From the NCBI GenBank assembly GCA_029244805.1, contig JAQWQH010000032.1:1-34606 (forward strand): a stretch of 34,606 nt of DNA, given 5' to 3'. The translations under genes and the position numbers were made by a program. This document shows positions 1 to 8,966 of the stretch, piece by piece. Position 1 is the first letter of the stretch. Each line of letters opens with the position of its first letter. The notes below the pieces were generated by a model, which was not told the DNA's origin, searched no databases, and saw only the letters and a list, made by a program, of their open reading frames with translations. Source of the DNA: Flavobacteriales bacterium. GTDB lineage: Bacteria > Bacteroidota > Bacteroidia > Flavobacteriales_D > Parvicellaceae.

Positions 1-2
1 CA

Positions 3-806
3 TACGATTGTTTAACAAAGTTACTTGCTGTTTATGATCAGGCGACCCAAAACAAACAAGGAATAGAGCAACCTTCTTTTATTTCAGATTCATCTTCGCT
101 TGGAGAGAACTGTTATGTAGGAGCTTTTGCATACATTGGAACGAATGTTACTATTGGTAAAAATGTAAAAATTTACCCACACGTATATATCGGAGATAAC
201 GTAACTATTGGAGATGATTCAACAGTTTTTTCAGGCGTTAAAGTTTATGTTAACTGTAAATTAGGGAACTCTTGTACTATTCATTCAGGTGCGATAATTG
301 GTTCTGATGGATTCGGATTTGCTCCGAATGCAGCTAATAATTATCAGAAAGTGCCACAAATTGGAAATGTAATACTAGAAGATTATGTCGAAGTAGGTGC
401 AAATACCACTATTGATAGAGCAACAATGGGGTCTACCTTAATTCGAAAAGGCGTAAAATTAGATAATTTAATTCAGGTAGCGCATAATGTAGATATAGGA
501 GAGAATACAGTAATTGCCGCTCAAACAGGAATTGCTGGCTCGACTAAATTAGGGAAGAATATGATGATTGGTGGTCAAGTTGGTATTGTTGGTCACTTAA
601 AACTGGCAGATGGTGTTAAAATTGCTGCACAATCAGGTGTAGGAAGAGATATTTCAAAAGAAAATGAAATTGTTCAAGGATCTCCTGCTTTTTCAATAGG
701 AGATTATAAACGAAGCTATGTTTTGTTTAGAGCTTTACCGAAATTGAGAGGTCAAATAATAGAGATGCAAACTATATTAGAAGAGTTTACACCCCCTAAT
801 AAATAG
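3..806 (+). CDS. lpxD: UDP-3-O-acylglucosamine N-acyltransferase (LpxD), 5' end outside window
   Basis: Frame 3 is open from base 3 ([46 protein letters not shown]...) into the listed ORF 351..806. Hexapeptide repeats, [10 protein letters not shown] and [20 protein letters not shown] motifs are typical of LpxD. The ORF track starts it artificially at an internal GTG (351). Confidence 0.95.
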   Translation, partial: YDCLTKLLAVYDQATQNKQGIEQPSFISDSSSLGENCYVGAFAYIGTNVTIGKNVKIYPHVYIGDNVTIGDDSTVFSGVKVYVNCKLGNSCTIHSGAIIGSDGFGFAPNAANNYQKVPQIGNVILEDYVEVGANTTIDRATMGSTLIRKGVKLDNLIQVAHNVDIGENTVIAAQTGIAGSTKLGKNMMIGGQVGIVGHLKLADGVKIAAQSGVGRDISKENEIVQGSPAFSIGDYKRSYVLFRALPKLRGQIIEMQTILEEFTPPNK

Positions 807-820
807 ACATAGTTCAAATT

Positions 821-2221
821 ATGAATAAAAAACAACACACGTTAAACGCTTCGATTGAATTACAAGGAGTCGGCTTGCATACTGGAGAAAATGTAAAAGT
901 AGTCATAGAACCAGCAGCTGAAAATCACGGATATAAATTTCAAAGAACGGATATTGAAGGTGAACCAATTATTCCGGCTGATGCGGATTTAGTTGTTTCT
1001 ACAGAAAGAGGGACTACGTTAGAAAAGAATGGCGTTAAAGTTAATACTACAGAACACTTATTGGCAGCTCTTTATGGCATGCAGGTTGACAATGCATTGA
1101 TTAAGTTGGATGGTGCTGAAATTCCAATTATGGACGGAAGTGCATTGCCTTTTGTAGAAGCGATTGAAACAATAGGACTTAAGGAACAGGAGGCTGACAG
1201 AGAGTATTTTGAATTTAAAGAAAATAGGCCTTTCGAGGATCTCGAGAAAGGTGTTGAAATGCTTGGGATACCTTATGATGATTTTCGACTGACAGTGATG
1301 GTAGATTATAATTCGCCGGTGCTAGGTACTCAGCATGCTTCGATGTATAATATTTCTGAATTTAAAGAAAATATTGCTTCCTGTAGAACTTTTGTATTCT
1401 TAAGAGAGCTTGAAATGCTTGCAAAAGCAGGTTTAATTAAAGGGGGTGATATTGATAATGCAATTATTCTAGTTGAAAGGGATAATGTTCCGCAAGATGA
1501 GATTGATCATTTAGCAAAATTGTTAGGGAAGCAACATCTTGATATTAAAATTCAAGGGAATACCCTTAATAATATTGATTTAAAATTCATTAATGAACCT
1601 GCTCGTCATAAATTATTAGACGTAATTGGTGATTTAGCTTTAGTTGGGAAACCAATCAAAGGCCATATTTTGGCTGCTAGACCTGGTCATTCGGGAAATA
1701 CTTCTTATGCTAAGATTATTAAAGGAATTATGAAAGAGCAGGCTAAGCAGGGTAAATATTTTGATTTAGCAAAAAAGCCTCTCTTTGACATCAATGATAT
1801 TGAAAAAATGTTGCCGCATCGTTATCCTTTTTTGATGGTCGATAAAATAATGGAAATCACCGAAGATTCAATTGTTGGGGTTAAAAACATTACAATGAAT
1901 GAGCCGCAGTTTACGGGTCATTTTCCAGGGAACCCAATTATGCCAGGCGTATTGCAAATTGAAGCAATGGCTCAAGTTGGAGGAATATTTTCATTGAGCA
2001 AAGTAGAAGACCCTCATTTATATTCTACTTATTTTATGAAGATTGATAAAGTAAAGTTTAAAAGAAAAGTAGTGCCAGGAGATACTGTGGTTTTTGAATT
2101 AAAATTAGTTTCTCCAATCAGAAGAGGTCTTGTAAACATGGCAGGAGTAGCCTATGTAAATGGTGAGCCTTGTATGGAAGCGGAAATGCTTGCTTCAGTT
2201 GTTAAAGATAGAGAGGAATGA
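821..2221 (+). CDS. lpxC: Bifunctional UDP-3-O-acyl-N-acetylglucosamine deacetylase / 3-hydroxyacyl-ACP dehydratase (LpxC-FabZ fusion)
   Basis: N-terminal LpxC motifs (LQGVGLHTGENV, TTEHLLAAL, HKLLDVIGDLAL) followed by a FabZ domain (MLPHRYPFLMVDKI, FTGHFPGNPIMPGVLQIEAMAQ). This fusion is known in Bacteroidota. Confidence 0.97.
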   Translation: MNKKQHTLNASIELQGVGLHTGENVKVVIEPAAENHGYKFQRTDIEGEPIIPADADLVVSTERGTTLEKNGVKVNTTEHLLAALYGMQVDNALIKLDGAEIPIMDGSALPFVEAIETIGLKEQEADREYFEFKENRPFEDLEKGVEMLGIPYDDFRLTVMVDYNSPVLGTQHASMYNISEFKENIASCRTFVFLRELEMLAKAGLIKGGDIDNAIILVERDNVPQDEIDHLAKLLGKQHLDIKIQGNTLNNIDLKFINEPARHKLLDVIGDLALVGKPIKGHILAARPGHSGNTSYAKIIKGIMKEQAKQGKYFDLAKKPLFDINDIEKMLPHRYPFLMVDKIMEITEDSIVGVKNITMNEPQFTGHFPGNPIMPGVLQIEAMAQVGGIFSLSKVEDPHLYSTYFMKIDKVKFKRKVVPGDTVVFELKLVSPIRRGLVNMAGVAYVNGEPCMEAEMLASVVKDREE

Positions 2222-2991
2222 ATGAGTTAGCTTACATACATCCTGATGCTAAAATCGGGAACGGTGTTGTTGTAGAGCCATTCGCATCGATTTATGGTGA
2301 TGTAGAGATAGGAGAAGGTACTTGGATAGGCCCCAATGTTGTTATCATGAATGGAGCTAGAATCGGCAAGAATTGCAAAATTTTTCCTGGAGCAGTTATA
2401 TCTGCTGATTCTCAAGATCTTAAATATAAAGGAGAGTATACAACAACACATATTGGGGATAATACTACGATTAGAGAATGCGTCACTATTCATAAAGGTA
2501 CCACGGATAGAAATAAGACAGTAATAGGAAATAATTGTTTGTTGATGGCGTATGTCCATGTTGCGCATGATTGTCTAATAGGTAACAACGTAATTATAGC
2601 AAACAGTACACAATTAGCAGGTCACATTACGATTGATGATTGGGTAATTATTGAGGGAATGGTTGGAACTCAGCAATTCGTGCATATTGGTGAGCATGCA
2701 TTTATCGCGGGAGGTTCTTTGGTGCGTAAAAATGTTCCACCTTATGTTAAGGCAGCTAGAGAGCCACTTTCTTATGTTGGAGTCAATTCTGTAGGTTTAA
2801 GAAGAAGAGGTTTTGCTGATCAGCAAATTATGAATATCGAAGATATTTACCGAGTAGTATATGTTCAAAATAGTAACATTTCCACGGCTTTAAAAGTTGC
2901 TGACATCGAACTACCTTCTTCAGAAGAAAAAGATGCCATATTAGATTTTATAAGGGGTTCTACTAAGGGTATTATGAGGGGATTGTCATAA
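2218..2991 (+). CDS. lpxA: Acyl-ACP--UDP-N-acetylglucosamine O-acyltransferase (LpxA)
   Basis: Left-handed beta-helix hexapeptides, IHPDAKIGNGVVVEPFASI start, TTIRECVTIHKGT and GLRRRGF motifs; ATGA overlap with lpxC/fabZ. Confidence 0.96.
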   Translation: MNELAYIHPDAKIGNGVVVEPFASIYGDVEIGEGTWIGPNVVIMNGARIGKNCKIFPGAVISADSQDLKYKGEYTTTHIGDNTTIRECVTIHKGTTDRNKTVIGNNCLLMAYVHVAHDCLIGNNVIIANSTQLAGHITIDDWVIIEGMVGTQQFVHIGEHAFIAGGSLVRKNVPPYVKAAREPLSYVGVNSVGLRRRGFADQQIMNIEDIYRVVYVQNSNISTALKVADIELPSSEEKDAILDFIRGSTKGIMRGLS

Positions 2992-3125
2992 ATGTTTTTA
3001 ATCCTATTTCCTATTAAGCGTAAAGCTCTTTTGTAGTTCAGATTGTAAAATATTTGAATACGTTTGATTAAACAAATCCGCAAATCCTTTTAAAACCACA
3101 AATGGTTAAACTATCGTCTGAGTTT

Positions 3126-4061
3126 TTATTGTAGATGAGTAATCACAGACTGAATAACTTCATAAGTTTCTCTATTAAAAACGTAAGTAATCAATGATAA
3201 ATTATCAATACCATAGGTTGCATCATTTGATGGAACCTCAAAAGCATAATCATTGTAGAACTTCTCTCCACTCACAACTGACCCACTAACAATCTCCTCT
3301 CCCCAGGTTCCATTGATATTGGCAGAAAGCACGTTATGATGATGATACTCTTCCTCTTCTTGGCCTCCAGGAAGCTTCTGAGGTGCAATTACAGTGTCTC
3401 GAACCAAATAAATTACAATGTTATAATTTCCTGTTTTTGAATTGATGAAGTCAGATTCTGTGTGCACAAAAAGCCCGTTTTCGTTTTCAAAATAATTGTA
3501 TTGTACTTGAATATTTACATCTAAACCTTCTCCTAATAAAGTAGCTGTACTTGAACTCCAAGTCCCCGACTGTTGTAATACTGGGTCTGGAATGTTTTGC
3601 GTATTTGATGGGTATGCACCCAATCTTCTATTCGTTGTGCCCAAAGGATTCAGATCACATTCAAAAGTTGTGGCATACTCATTACCCGCATCGGTCCTAA
3701 AATCAGTTGTAAAAATTGCAGAACCCGGCTCCGGCACTTGATAGGTACTTGTAGTACTTGCATGAATGGATGCAACTATTACCCTTCCAGGATTTGCAGA
3801 TTCAATATTAGTTGCCTCCACTGCTGCCGCAGGACACCCTACGCAAGTATGACCTGTAAAGTCTTCAATTAAAACATTTTTTACTGTATTTAAATTGGCA
3901 GTCCAAGTAGGCCAAGTATAGCTTGCGGAATCTTCAAAAGGGGACAGGCTCCAGTCCAATCCTCCAACAGTTACAGGGATTGGATTTTCAATTTTATCAC
4001 AAGAATAAAAGCTTAATGAGACAACTACAATTAGCCCTACTATTAAATTTATCTGTTTCAT
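3126..4061 (-). CDS. Omp28-related outer membrane lipoprotein, thioredoxin-like fold
   Basis: Signal/lipobox MKQINLIVGLIVVVSLSFYSCDK; VLIEDFTGHTCVGCPAAAVEA resembles the Omp28 family CxxC region. Confidence 0.8.
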   Translation of the reverse strand: MKQINLIVGLIVVVSLSFYSCDKIENPIPVTVGGLDWSLSPFEDSASYTWPTWTANLNTVKNVLIEDFTGHTCVGCPAAAVEATNIESANPGRVIVASIHASTTSTYQVPEPGSAIFTTDFRTDAGNEYATTFECDLNPLGTTNRRLGAYPSNTQNIPDPVLQQSGTWSSSTATLLGEGLDVNIQVQYNYFENENGLFVHTESDFINSKTGNYNIVIYLVRDTVIAPQKLPGGQEEEEYHHHNVLSANINGTWGEEIVSGSVVSGEKFYNDYAFEVPSNDATYGIDNLSLITYVFNRETYEVIQSVITHLQ

Positions 4062-4064
4062 AAT

Positions 4065-5750
4065 TTAAAAACTTGTTGTTAAGGTAAAAGTAACACCATT
4101 TGATGCAGGCACAGAGCGGCATACTCCACCTACACAAAAAACTCCCGCTCGTTGTTTTCCATATTGAATAGAAAATCTATGTGGACCGTTAAGGTATCCT
4201 GCTGTTGCAAGTGGATAATGTAATTTTTCGGCTTCAATCGAATTTCCATAATTATATTGATCCATTATGGCGAAAAACCAACTTGGGCTAATGGAATATT
4301 CTATTAGCCCATATGCCCAATTTCCTCTATCTTGACCAGTTCGTAAATGCTGTGCTTCAATTCTTACACTATGGTGTTTGTTTATTTTATAGGTAGCTTC
4401 TGCTACGAATATATCTGCATAAATAAGCTCATGGTTTTGAGCAACCAAGATGGCACGATCATCAAATACAAAGTTAAAGTAGGTTAAAGCCGCTTTAAAT
4501 TTCTTGTTAAATTTTCTTTTTATCTCGATATTAAAGTCTTTTACAAATGCACTATCACTCGCATCAAAAGGTCTTGAAGTATATGAATTTCGAGAACTGT
4601 CCATATCATTTAGATAAGTTCTATTTGGAGCATAAGCAGTAGCAAAGTTTATATTAATAGAAGTTCCATATTTGCCACCAATCGCAGTCTTTTTGGGTAT
4701 TTTATAAATAATATCTGCCTGGAAAGCGACTTCACCTAAGGCATTTACAGCATATGGGTACATGGTAGAGGCCAGGTTATATGTGTGTTGTTTTGACATA
4801 GTTGGCAAAAACCCAATCAACAGTGAGGTTGGAGCTACACTTACATTGGTGCTCCTCCAAAGCATATTGTCGTTGTGTTTAGCACTTAAATCAATGCCTA
4901 GACCTTTAGTGGAGTATCCCAAATTTAAAAGAATACCCTCTCCGTTATTGTAGGTGTAGTTAAACCTTTCATCGGTTGGATTTGGATACGGATCATTTTC
5001 CTTCAAAATATATTCTCCTGAAAACCTAATTTTCCCATATCGCATTGCTATTCTGCCGCCGTATGCACCAACATTTTTGGGAAGAATGTAATCCGGCGTT
5101 ATATTATCGTTATTATACTTACTTACAAAACTACCACCCAGGGATATTCTGAATTTAGAGTTAGCAAATGTGCTGTCGAATACTGTGTTCAAATCAATTT
5201 CTCCATCGAATCCACGTACAATTCCATTTCCATTTTGTAACCCGTCATTGAAGGCAACCCTTTGTTTGCCAATAAGTCCAGTTAAATTAATCCCTTTATA
5301 AGGTTCATATTTTACTTTTATACCATCAAGTGCATTGTTTAATCCTAAGTTCGGTTCTTCATAGGCTCTGAGAATAGTCCCACTTCCAAATTGCTCAAAG
5401 AAGTTTCCGATAGTAATATTAAGACTTTCATTTTTCCAATTAGCATATCTGTATCCAATTCCAGTTCCGGCAAAACCGGATGGATACCCTTCTAATGGAT
5501 TAAGATAAGTTTCATATCGTATACCGGCATTGAATTTTCCCCTAGAGTAATTAACATTAGTAAATGAGTTTAATCCCATTATATGATCGGGTAAAGCAGC
5601 ATTTATTAATGTGTCTTCATTGTAATATTGTGCGATTACTTGAGTGTTTCCGCTAATACTACCTAGGTCAATGTCCGCGTGTTCTTGTGAATAAACAAAT
5701 TGTCCCATGCTTAGGACAATAGCTGCTATGATGATAAGATTCTTTTTCAA
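4065..5750 (-). CDS. DUF6029-like putative outer-membrane beta-barrel protein
   Basis: Signal peptide MKKNLIIIAAIVLSMGQFVYSQ, many alternating aromatic/polar beta-strand segments, C-terminal Phe (FTLTTSF). Family name assigned from memory of similar proteins beside TlpA/Omp28 genes. Confidence 0.65.
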   Translation of the reverse strand: MKKNLIIIAAIVLSMGQFVYSQEHADIDLGSISGNTQVIAQYYNEDTLINAALPDHIMGLNSFTNVNYSRGKFNAGIRYETYLNPLEGYPSGFAGTGIGYRYANWKNESLNITIGNFFEQFGSGTILRAYEEPNLGLNNALDGIKVKYEPYKGINLTGLIGKQRVAFNDGLQNGNGIVRGFDGEIDLNTVFDSTFANSKFRISLGGSFVSKYNNDNITPDYILPKNVGAYGGRIAMRYGKIRFSGEYILKENDPYPNPTDERFNYTYNNGEGILLNLGYSTKGLGIDLSAKHNDNMLWRSTNVSVAPTSLLIGFLPTMSKQHTYNLASTMYPYAVNALGEVAFQADIIYKIPKKTAIGGKYGTSININFATAYAPNRTYLNDMDSSRNSYTSRPFDASDSAFVKDFNIEIKRKFNKKFKAALTYFNFVFDDRAILVAQNHELIYADIFVAEATYKINKHHSVRIEAQHLRTGQDRGNWAYGLIEYSISPSWFFAIMDQYNYGNSIEAEKLHYPLATAGYLNGPHRFSIQYGKQRAGVFCVGGVCRSVPASNGVTFTLTTSF

Positions 5751-5786
5751 GATATTTGTTTTATGCGTATATTTTGTTGTCTGTGG

Positions 5787-6284
5787 TTATTTTGAGATAC
5801 GCTCTATTTGTTCCAAAAGTTCTTCTTCATCTCCTGGAGAGTAATTGTTGTGATTCCATACGACTTTTCCAGTGCTTCCATCAACTAAAAAAGTGTGTGG
5901 TACGTTGTTTACATTCATGGCTCTTTTCAAATCCCCGTTTGGATCTAAAAGAACTGTATATTCCCAGCCTTGACTATTCACATAAGGCTCTACTCTTCCA
6001 GAGCTTCTGGCATCATCTATCGATACTGCTATTAATTCGACTCCAGTTTCATCAACCCAGTCTTCATAATCTTCTGCAATCGTATTCAGTTCAGCTTTAC
6101 ATGGTTTGCACCACGTGGCCCAAAAACTAATTACAATAGGTTTTCCATTATTTTTTATTTGCGATATATCAATCGTTTTTCCTTCTAATGTTTTAAGCTT
6201 CATGGAAGGGATGGATTTGCCGTTTTGCGCCGTCATTATTCCTGTTGCAATTAATGCAAATGAAAGTATAAATAATTTTTTCAT
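5787..6284 (-). CDS. TlpA-family thioredoxin-like protein, exported
   Basis: Signal peptide MKKLFILSFALIATGIMTAQ; VISFWATWCKPCKAELNTIAE active site; NVPHTFLVDGSTGKVVWNHNNYSPGDEEEL. Confidence 0.88.
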   Translation of the reverse strand: MKKLFILSFALIATGIMTAQNGKSIPSMKLKTLEGKTIDISQIKNNGKPIVISFWATWCKPCKAELNTIAEDYEDWVDETGVELIAVSIDDARSSGRVEPYVNSQGWEYTVLLDPNGDLKRAMNVNNVPHTFLVDGSTGKVVWNHNNYSPGDEEELLEQIERISK

Positions 6285-6481
6285 AGTAAATATTTTAATT
6301 GTTCATTGACCGTAACCAAAAATCAAACCAAATTCCTGCTATCGGTAAAGGTAATAATCCAATTTATTATAAAGAGAAATATGGGAAGTATATATTTTCT
6401 TCATTGTTGGTAAGTTAAATAGCTCATAAACAACTTAACTTTTTGATAATTATTGTTTTGTAGGTGTTAATATTGGAAAGT

Positions 6482-6513
6482 AAAAAGGCGCTTCGTAAAT
6501 AGAAGCGCCTTTT
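6482..6513 (-). terminator. Rho-independent terminator of the 6535..8031 gene
   Basis: Perfect inverted repeat AAAAGGCGCTTC-GTAAATA-GAAGCGCCTTTT with a T-tract on the minus strand, 22 nt past the stop codon. Confidence 0.85.
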
Positions 6514-6534
6514 ATTGTGAACCAAAATTAATTC

Positions 6535-8031
6535 TTATTTGGTAAGAACAACTCTTTCTGATGTTAATACCGCACCAGCTTTTACATTTATCATGTAAAT
6601 ACCAGCATCAAAAGAAGTACCATCGATAGTTATATTTTGCAGTCCTGAAGCATTACCTACATTTTCAGTGTATACAACTTGACCAACCATATTAACTACT
6701 TCTATAATCGCATCAATTCCAGTATTGTTGTTGAAATTAACAGTAGCAATTGTAGTAAATGGGTTTGGGTAAACACCCAAGCCATTAATCGTATTTTCAT
6801 TAATAGAAACATTATTTCCAGCTGTGAACTTACCAGATTCGCTATCTGAAAAGTCGGCTCCAGAAACTAGAGTAGCTCCATTGTGATCTTTCACAGCATA
6901 GTTTCCTGCACCGTAACCAGCATCCATTCCGTCACCGTAAGAATCTTCAATTGTGAATGTAGTACAATCAAAAGGAGTTGTTAATGCAACATAAACAGTA
7001 GGTTGAACAGTTGTACCTGCGGCGCTTAAATCATTGTATGGGCCTCCAGAAGCTAGCAAAGTTCCTGTGCTACCTCTTAATTCCCAAGTGGTTTCAGATC
7101 CATAAGCGTCCGTTTCTATTTCAATAGCAATATCCAATCCTGCTGCTTCAGATGCTGGAGATAGTGTTTGACTAATAGCATTATCTGCCATGTTGTCGTC
7201 GGTTGTTGTAATTTCAATAGAATAGTTGGTAGCTGCAGATGGAGTAACTTGTCCAACTGTAACTTGATCAACTCCATAAGTAGATAAATTACCTGTCCAA
7301 TTCGTAGAAGCTACAGATGTTGCTCCGTCAAATACCTCAATGGTAGCAGCGGTTAATGGTGCTGTACCTAAATTTTGTAGAGTTACTACAACGTCTATAG
7401 CGTTGCAAGATGAAGTTTCACCATTATAGCTCAATAGACCACCGTTGTTAGTTCCATTTGCAGAAGAGCAGGTTCCTACAAAACTGTAGTGTTGAGCTGC
7501 TGAACTTTGTCCAGTAAGGGTAGCCTGTCTGTTAGGGCAGACAGTGAAAATGGTAGGAAAAAAAGTTAAGTCATATAACCCTGCTATTGAAGCATCATCA
7601 ATTATCGGAAAATTTGTCCCTGTCACCCAGTCTCCAGCAGTGTTGTCAGCATAGGAGTTTCCAGTCGAGCCTTGAATTCCGTTTAATTGATCAATTGTGT
7701 TTGATCCTTGAGATTCAATCATAAATACGTAAACATCGTCTGTTGTCGTAGCGCTTACGCCCGGTTGGCCAGCTGGCCCGTGATTTTCCCATAAATCTTC
7801 AAGGGCTCCTGATGTATGGTAACTCCAACAAGGTCCGCACCATGTTGCGTTTAAGTCAATTACAACAGTATATCCATTATCCAAAAGAGTGTAAAGGTTG
7901 TGTGTGTTTCCATTGAGATCTGTAGCTGTCCAATCTTGAGATATGGTGCCATCCGAAATTTGAGCATTTGCATTGTTACCGGGAAAGGTAAATCCTGCTA
8001 GTAATAATGCTGAGAATAAAATTTTTTTCAT
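6535..8031 (-). CDS. Secreted thioredoxin-fold protein with T9SS type A sorting domain
   Basis: The start is probably the ATG at 8031 (MKKILFSALLLAGFTFPGNNANAQ) and not the ORF-track 8103. LNATWCGPCWSYH thioredoxin motif; C-terminal GVYPNPFTTIATVNF...GIYMINVKAGAVLTSERVVLTK is a T9SS C-terminal domain. Confidence 0.88.
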   Translation of the reverse strand: MKKILFSALLLAGFTFPGNNANAQISDGTISQDWTATDLNGNTHNLYTLLDNGYTVVIDLNATWCGPCWSYHTSGALEDLWENHGPAGQPGVSATTTDDVYVFMIESQGSNTIDQLNGIQGSTGNSYADNTAGDWVTGTNFPIIDDASIAGLYDLTFFPTIFTVCPNRQATLTGQSSAAQHYSFVGTCSSANGTNNGGLLSYNGETSSCNAIDVVVTLQNLGTAPLTAATIEVFDGATSVASTNWTGNLSTYGVDQVTVGQVTPSAATNYSIEITTTDDNMADNAISQTLSPASEAAGLDIAIEIETDAYGSETTWELRGSTGTLLASGGPYNDLSAAGTTVQPTVYVALTTPFDCTTFTIEDSYGDGMDAGYGAGNYAVKDHNGATLVSGADFSDSESGKFTAGNNVSINENTINGLGVYPNPFTTIATVNFNNNTGIDAIIEVVNMVGQVVYTENVGNASGLQNITIDGTSFDAGIYMINVKAGAVLTSERVVLTK

Positions 8032-8063
8032 AGTTTTTTGTTTAGTTGACAGTAAATCGAGAA

Positions 8064-8071
8064 CAAATATA
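8064..8071 (-). promoter_or_regulatory. Candidate -7 element (TATATTTG) for the 6535..8031 gene
   Basis: Plus-strand caaatata = TATATTTG on minus, matching the Bacteroidota -7 consensus TAnnTTTG, 33 nt upstream of the start codon; no clear -33 TTG. Confidence 0.5.
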
Positions 8072-8145
8072 GTACATTTAAATCGCTTAACGTGGGTAAA
8101 CACGATTGTATTATTGGAATCCTAATTATTTAGTTATTTTAGCCC

Positions 8146-8180
8146 TTTGACATAGTTAAAATTAATAATGCTTATATTTG
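8146..8180 (+). promoter_or_regulatory. Candidate Bacteroidota sigma-A promoter for the 8208 gene
   Basis: TTTG (8146-8149) N23 TATATTTG (8173-8180); -7 box matches TAnnTTTG. Confidence 0.55.
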
Positions 8181-8207
8181 CAAGGATAGTTTAAAAACCA
8201 ACAAATT

Positions 8208-8966
8208 ATGAAAAAAGCCTTTTTAAGTGTTCTCACAGTTTTTACTTTATCTTCTTTTGCTCAAGTTCAACTAAAAATAGAAGATGCTGCAAATCCAGGT
8301 GCCAATATTGATGGTACTACAATAACCGTTGTGGATGTTGCTTCTGTTTTTGAGATAGAGCTAGATTTACATGTAATCAATGAAGGAACAAATACTGTCG
8401 AACTAGCTGTAAGAACTTCAGAGATAGATGTTTGTGCTAATACATCGAATGCGACTTGTTGGGTTGTTTGCCCTCCATTTAACAATGCCGGTGATTCTCC
8501 TGTACAAACAAGTGCATTTTCGGAAACTATTGCTCCGAACGATACAGTGATTTCATTTGCTGCACATTACAAACCGGAAAATTTAGATTGTTGCTCAATG
8601 TTTAAGTATGAGTGGTTAGATAAGGGTAATTTTAATGCAGTTGTTGCATCCGTTATTGTTCGTTTTGATCATACAAATGCAGGTACTGTTTGTGCAGTGA
8701 GCGTGAAAGAGCAGGAAGTTAATGCAGAGGTTTTAATTTCACCAAACCCAGCAAATGATAAGATTGTATTATCCTTATCTAATATTGAAAATTTTAATGG
8801 AATTTCAATACATGTTTTTGATATGCTCGGAAAAAAAGTGAGCTCAATTTCTCAAGTTGGGCCTATTAATAATTTAAATGTTTCAGAATTCAAAAATGGT
8901 ATGTATTTCGTCTCCATTATGAAAAATGAATCATTGATTAAAACTTCTAAGCTTATTAAGGAATAG
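8208..8966 (+). CDS. Secreted protein with T9SS type A sorting domain
   Basis: Signal peptide MKKAFLSVLTVFTLSSFAQ; C-terminal VLISPNPANDKIVLSL...MYFVSIMKNESLIKTSKLIKE is a T9SS sorting domain. Confidence 0.85.
   Translation: MKKAFLSVLTVFTLSSFAQVQLKIEDAANPGANIDGTTITVVDVASVFEIELDLHVINEGTNTVELAVRTSEIDVCANTSNATCWVVCPPFNNAGDSPVQTSAFSETIAPNDTVISFAAHYKPENLDCCSMFKYEWLDKGNFNAVVASVIVRFDHTNAGTVCAVSVKEQEVNAEVLISPNPANDKIVLSLSNIENFNGISIHVFDMLGKKVSSISQVGPINNLNVSEFKNGMYFVSIMKNESLIKTSKLIKE

Noticed and set aside
821-2221. LpxC-FabZ fusion as a novel gene fusion
   Set aside because: This fusion is already well known in Bacteroidota.
2865-3083. Minus-strand 72-aa ORF covering the lpxA 3' end and intergenic DNA
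   Set aside because: Overlaps lpxA codons and has no motif or plausible start context.
5756-6130. Plus-strand 124-aa ORF
   Set aside because: Antisense to the clear TlpA CDS (5787..6284 minus); low-complexity translation with no recognisable motif.
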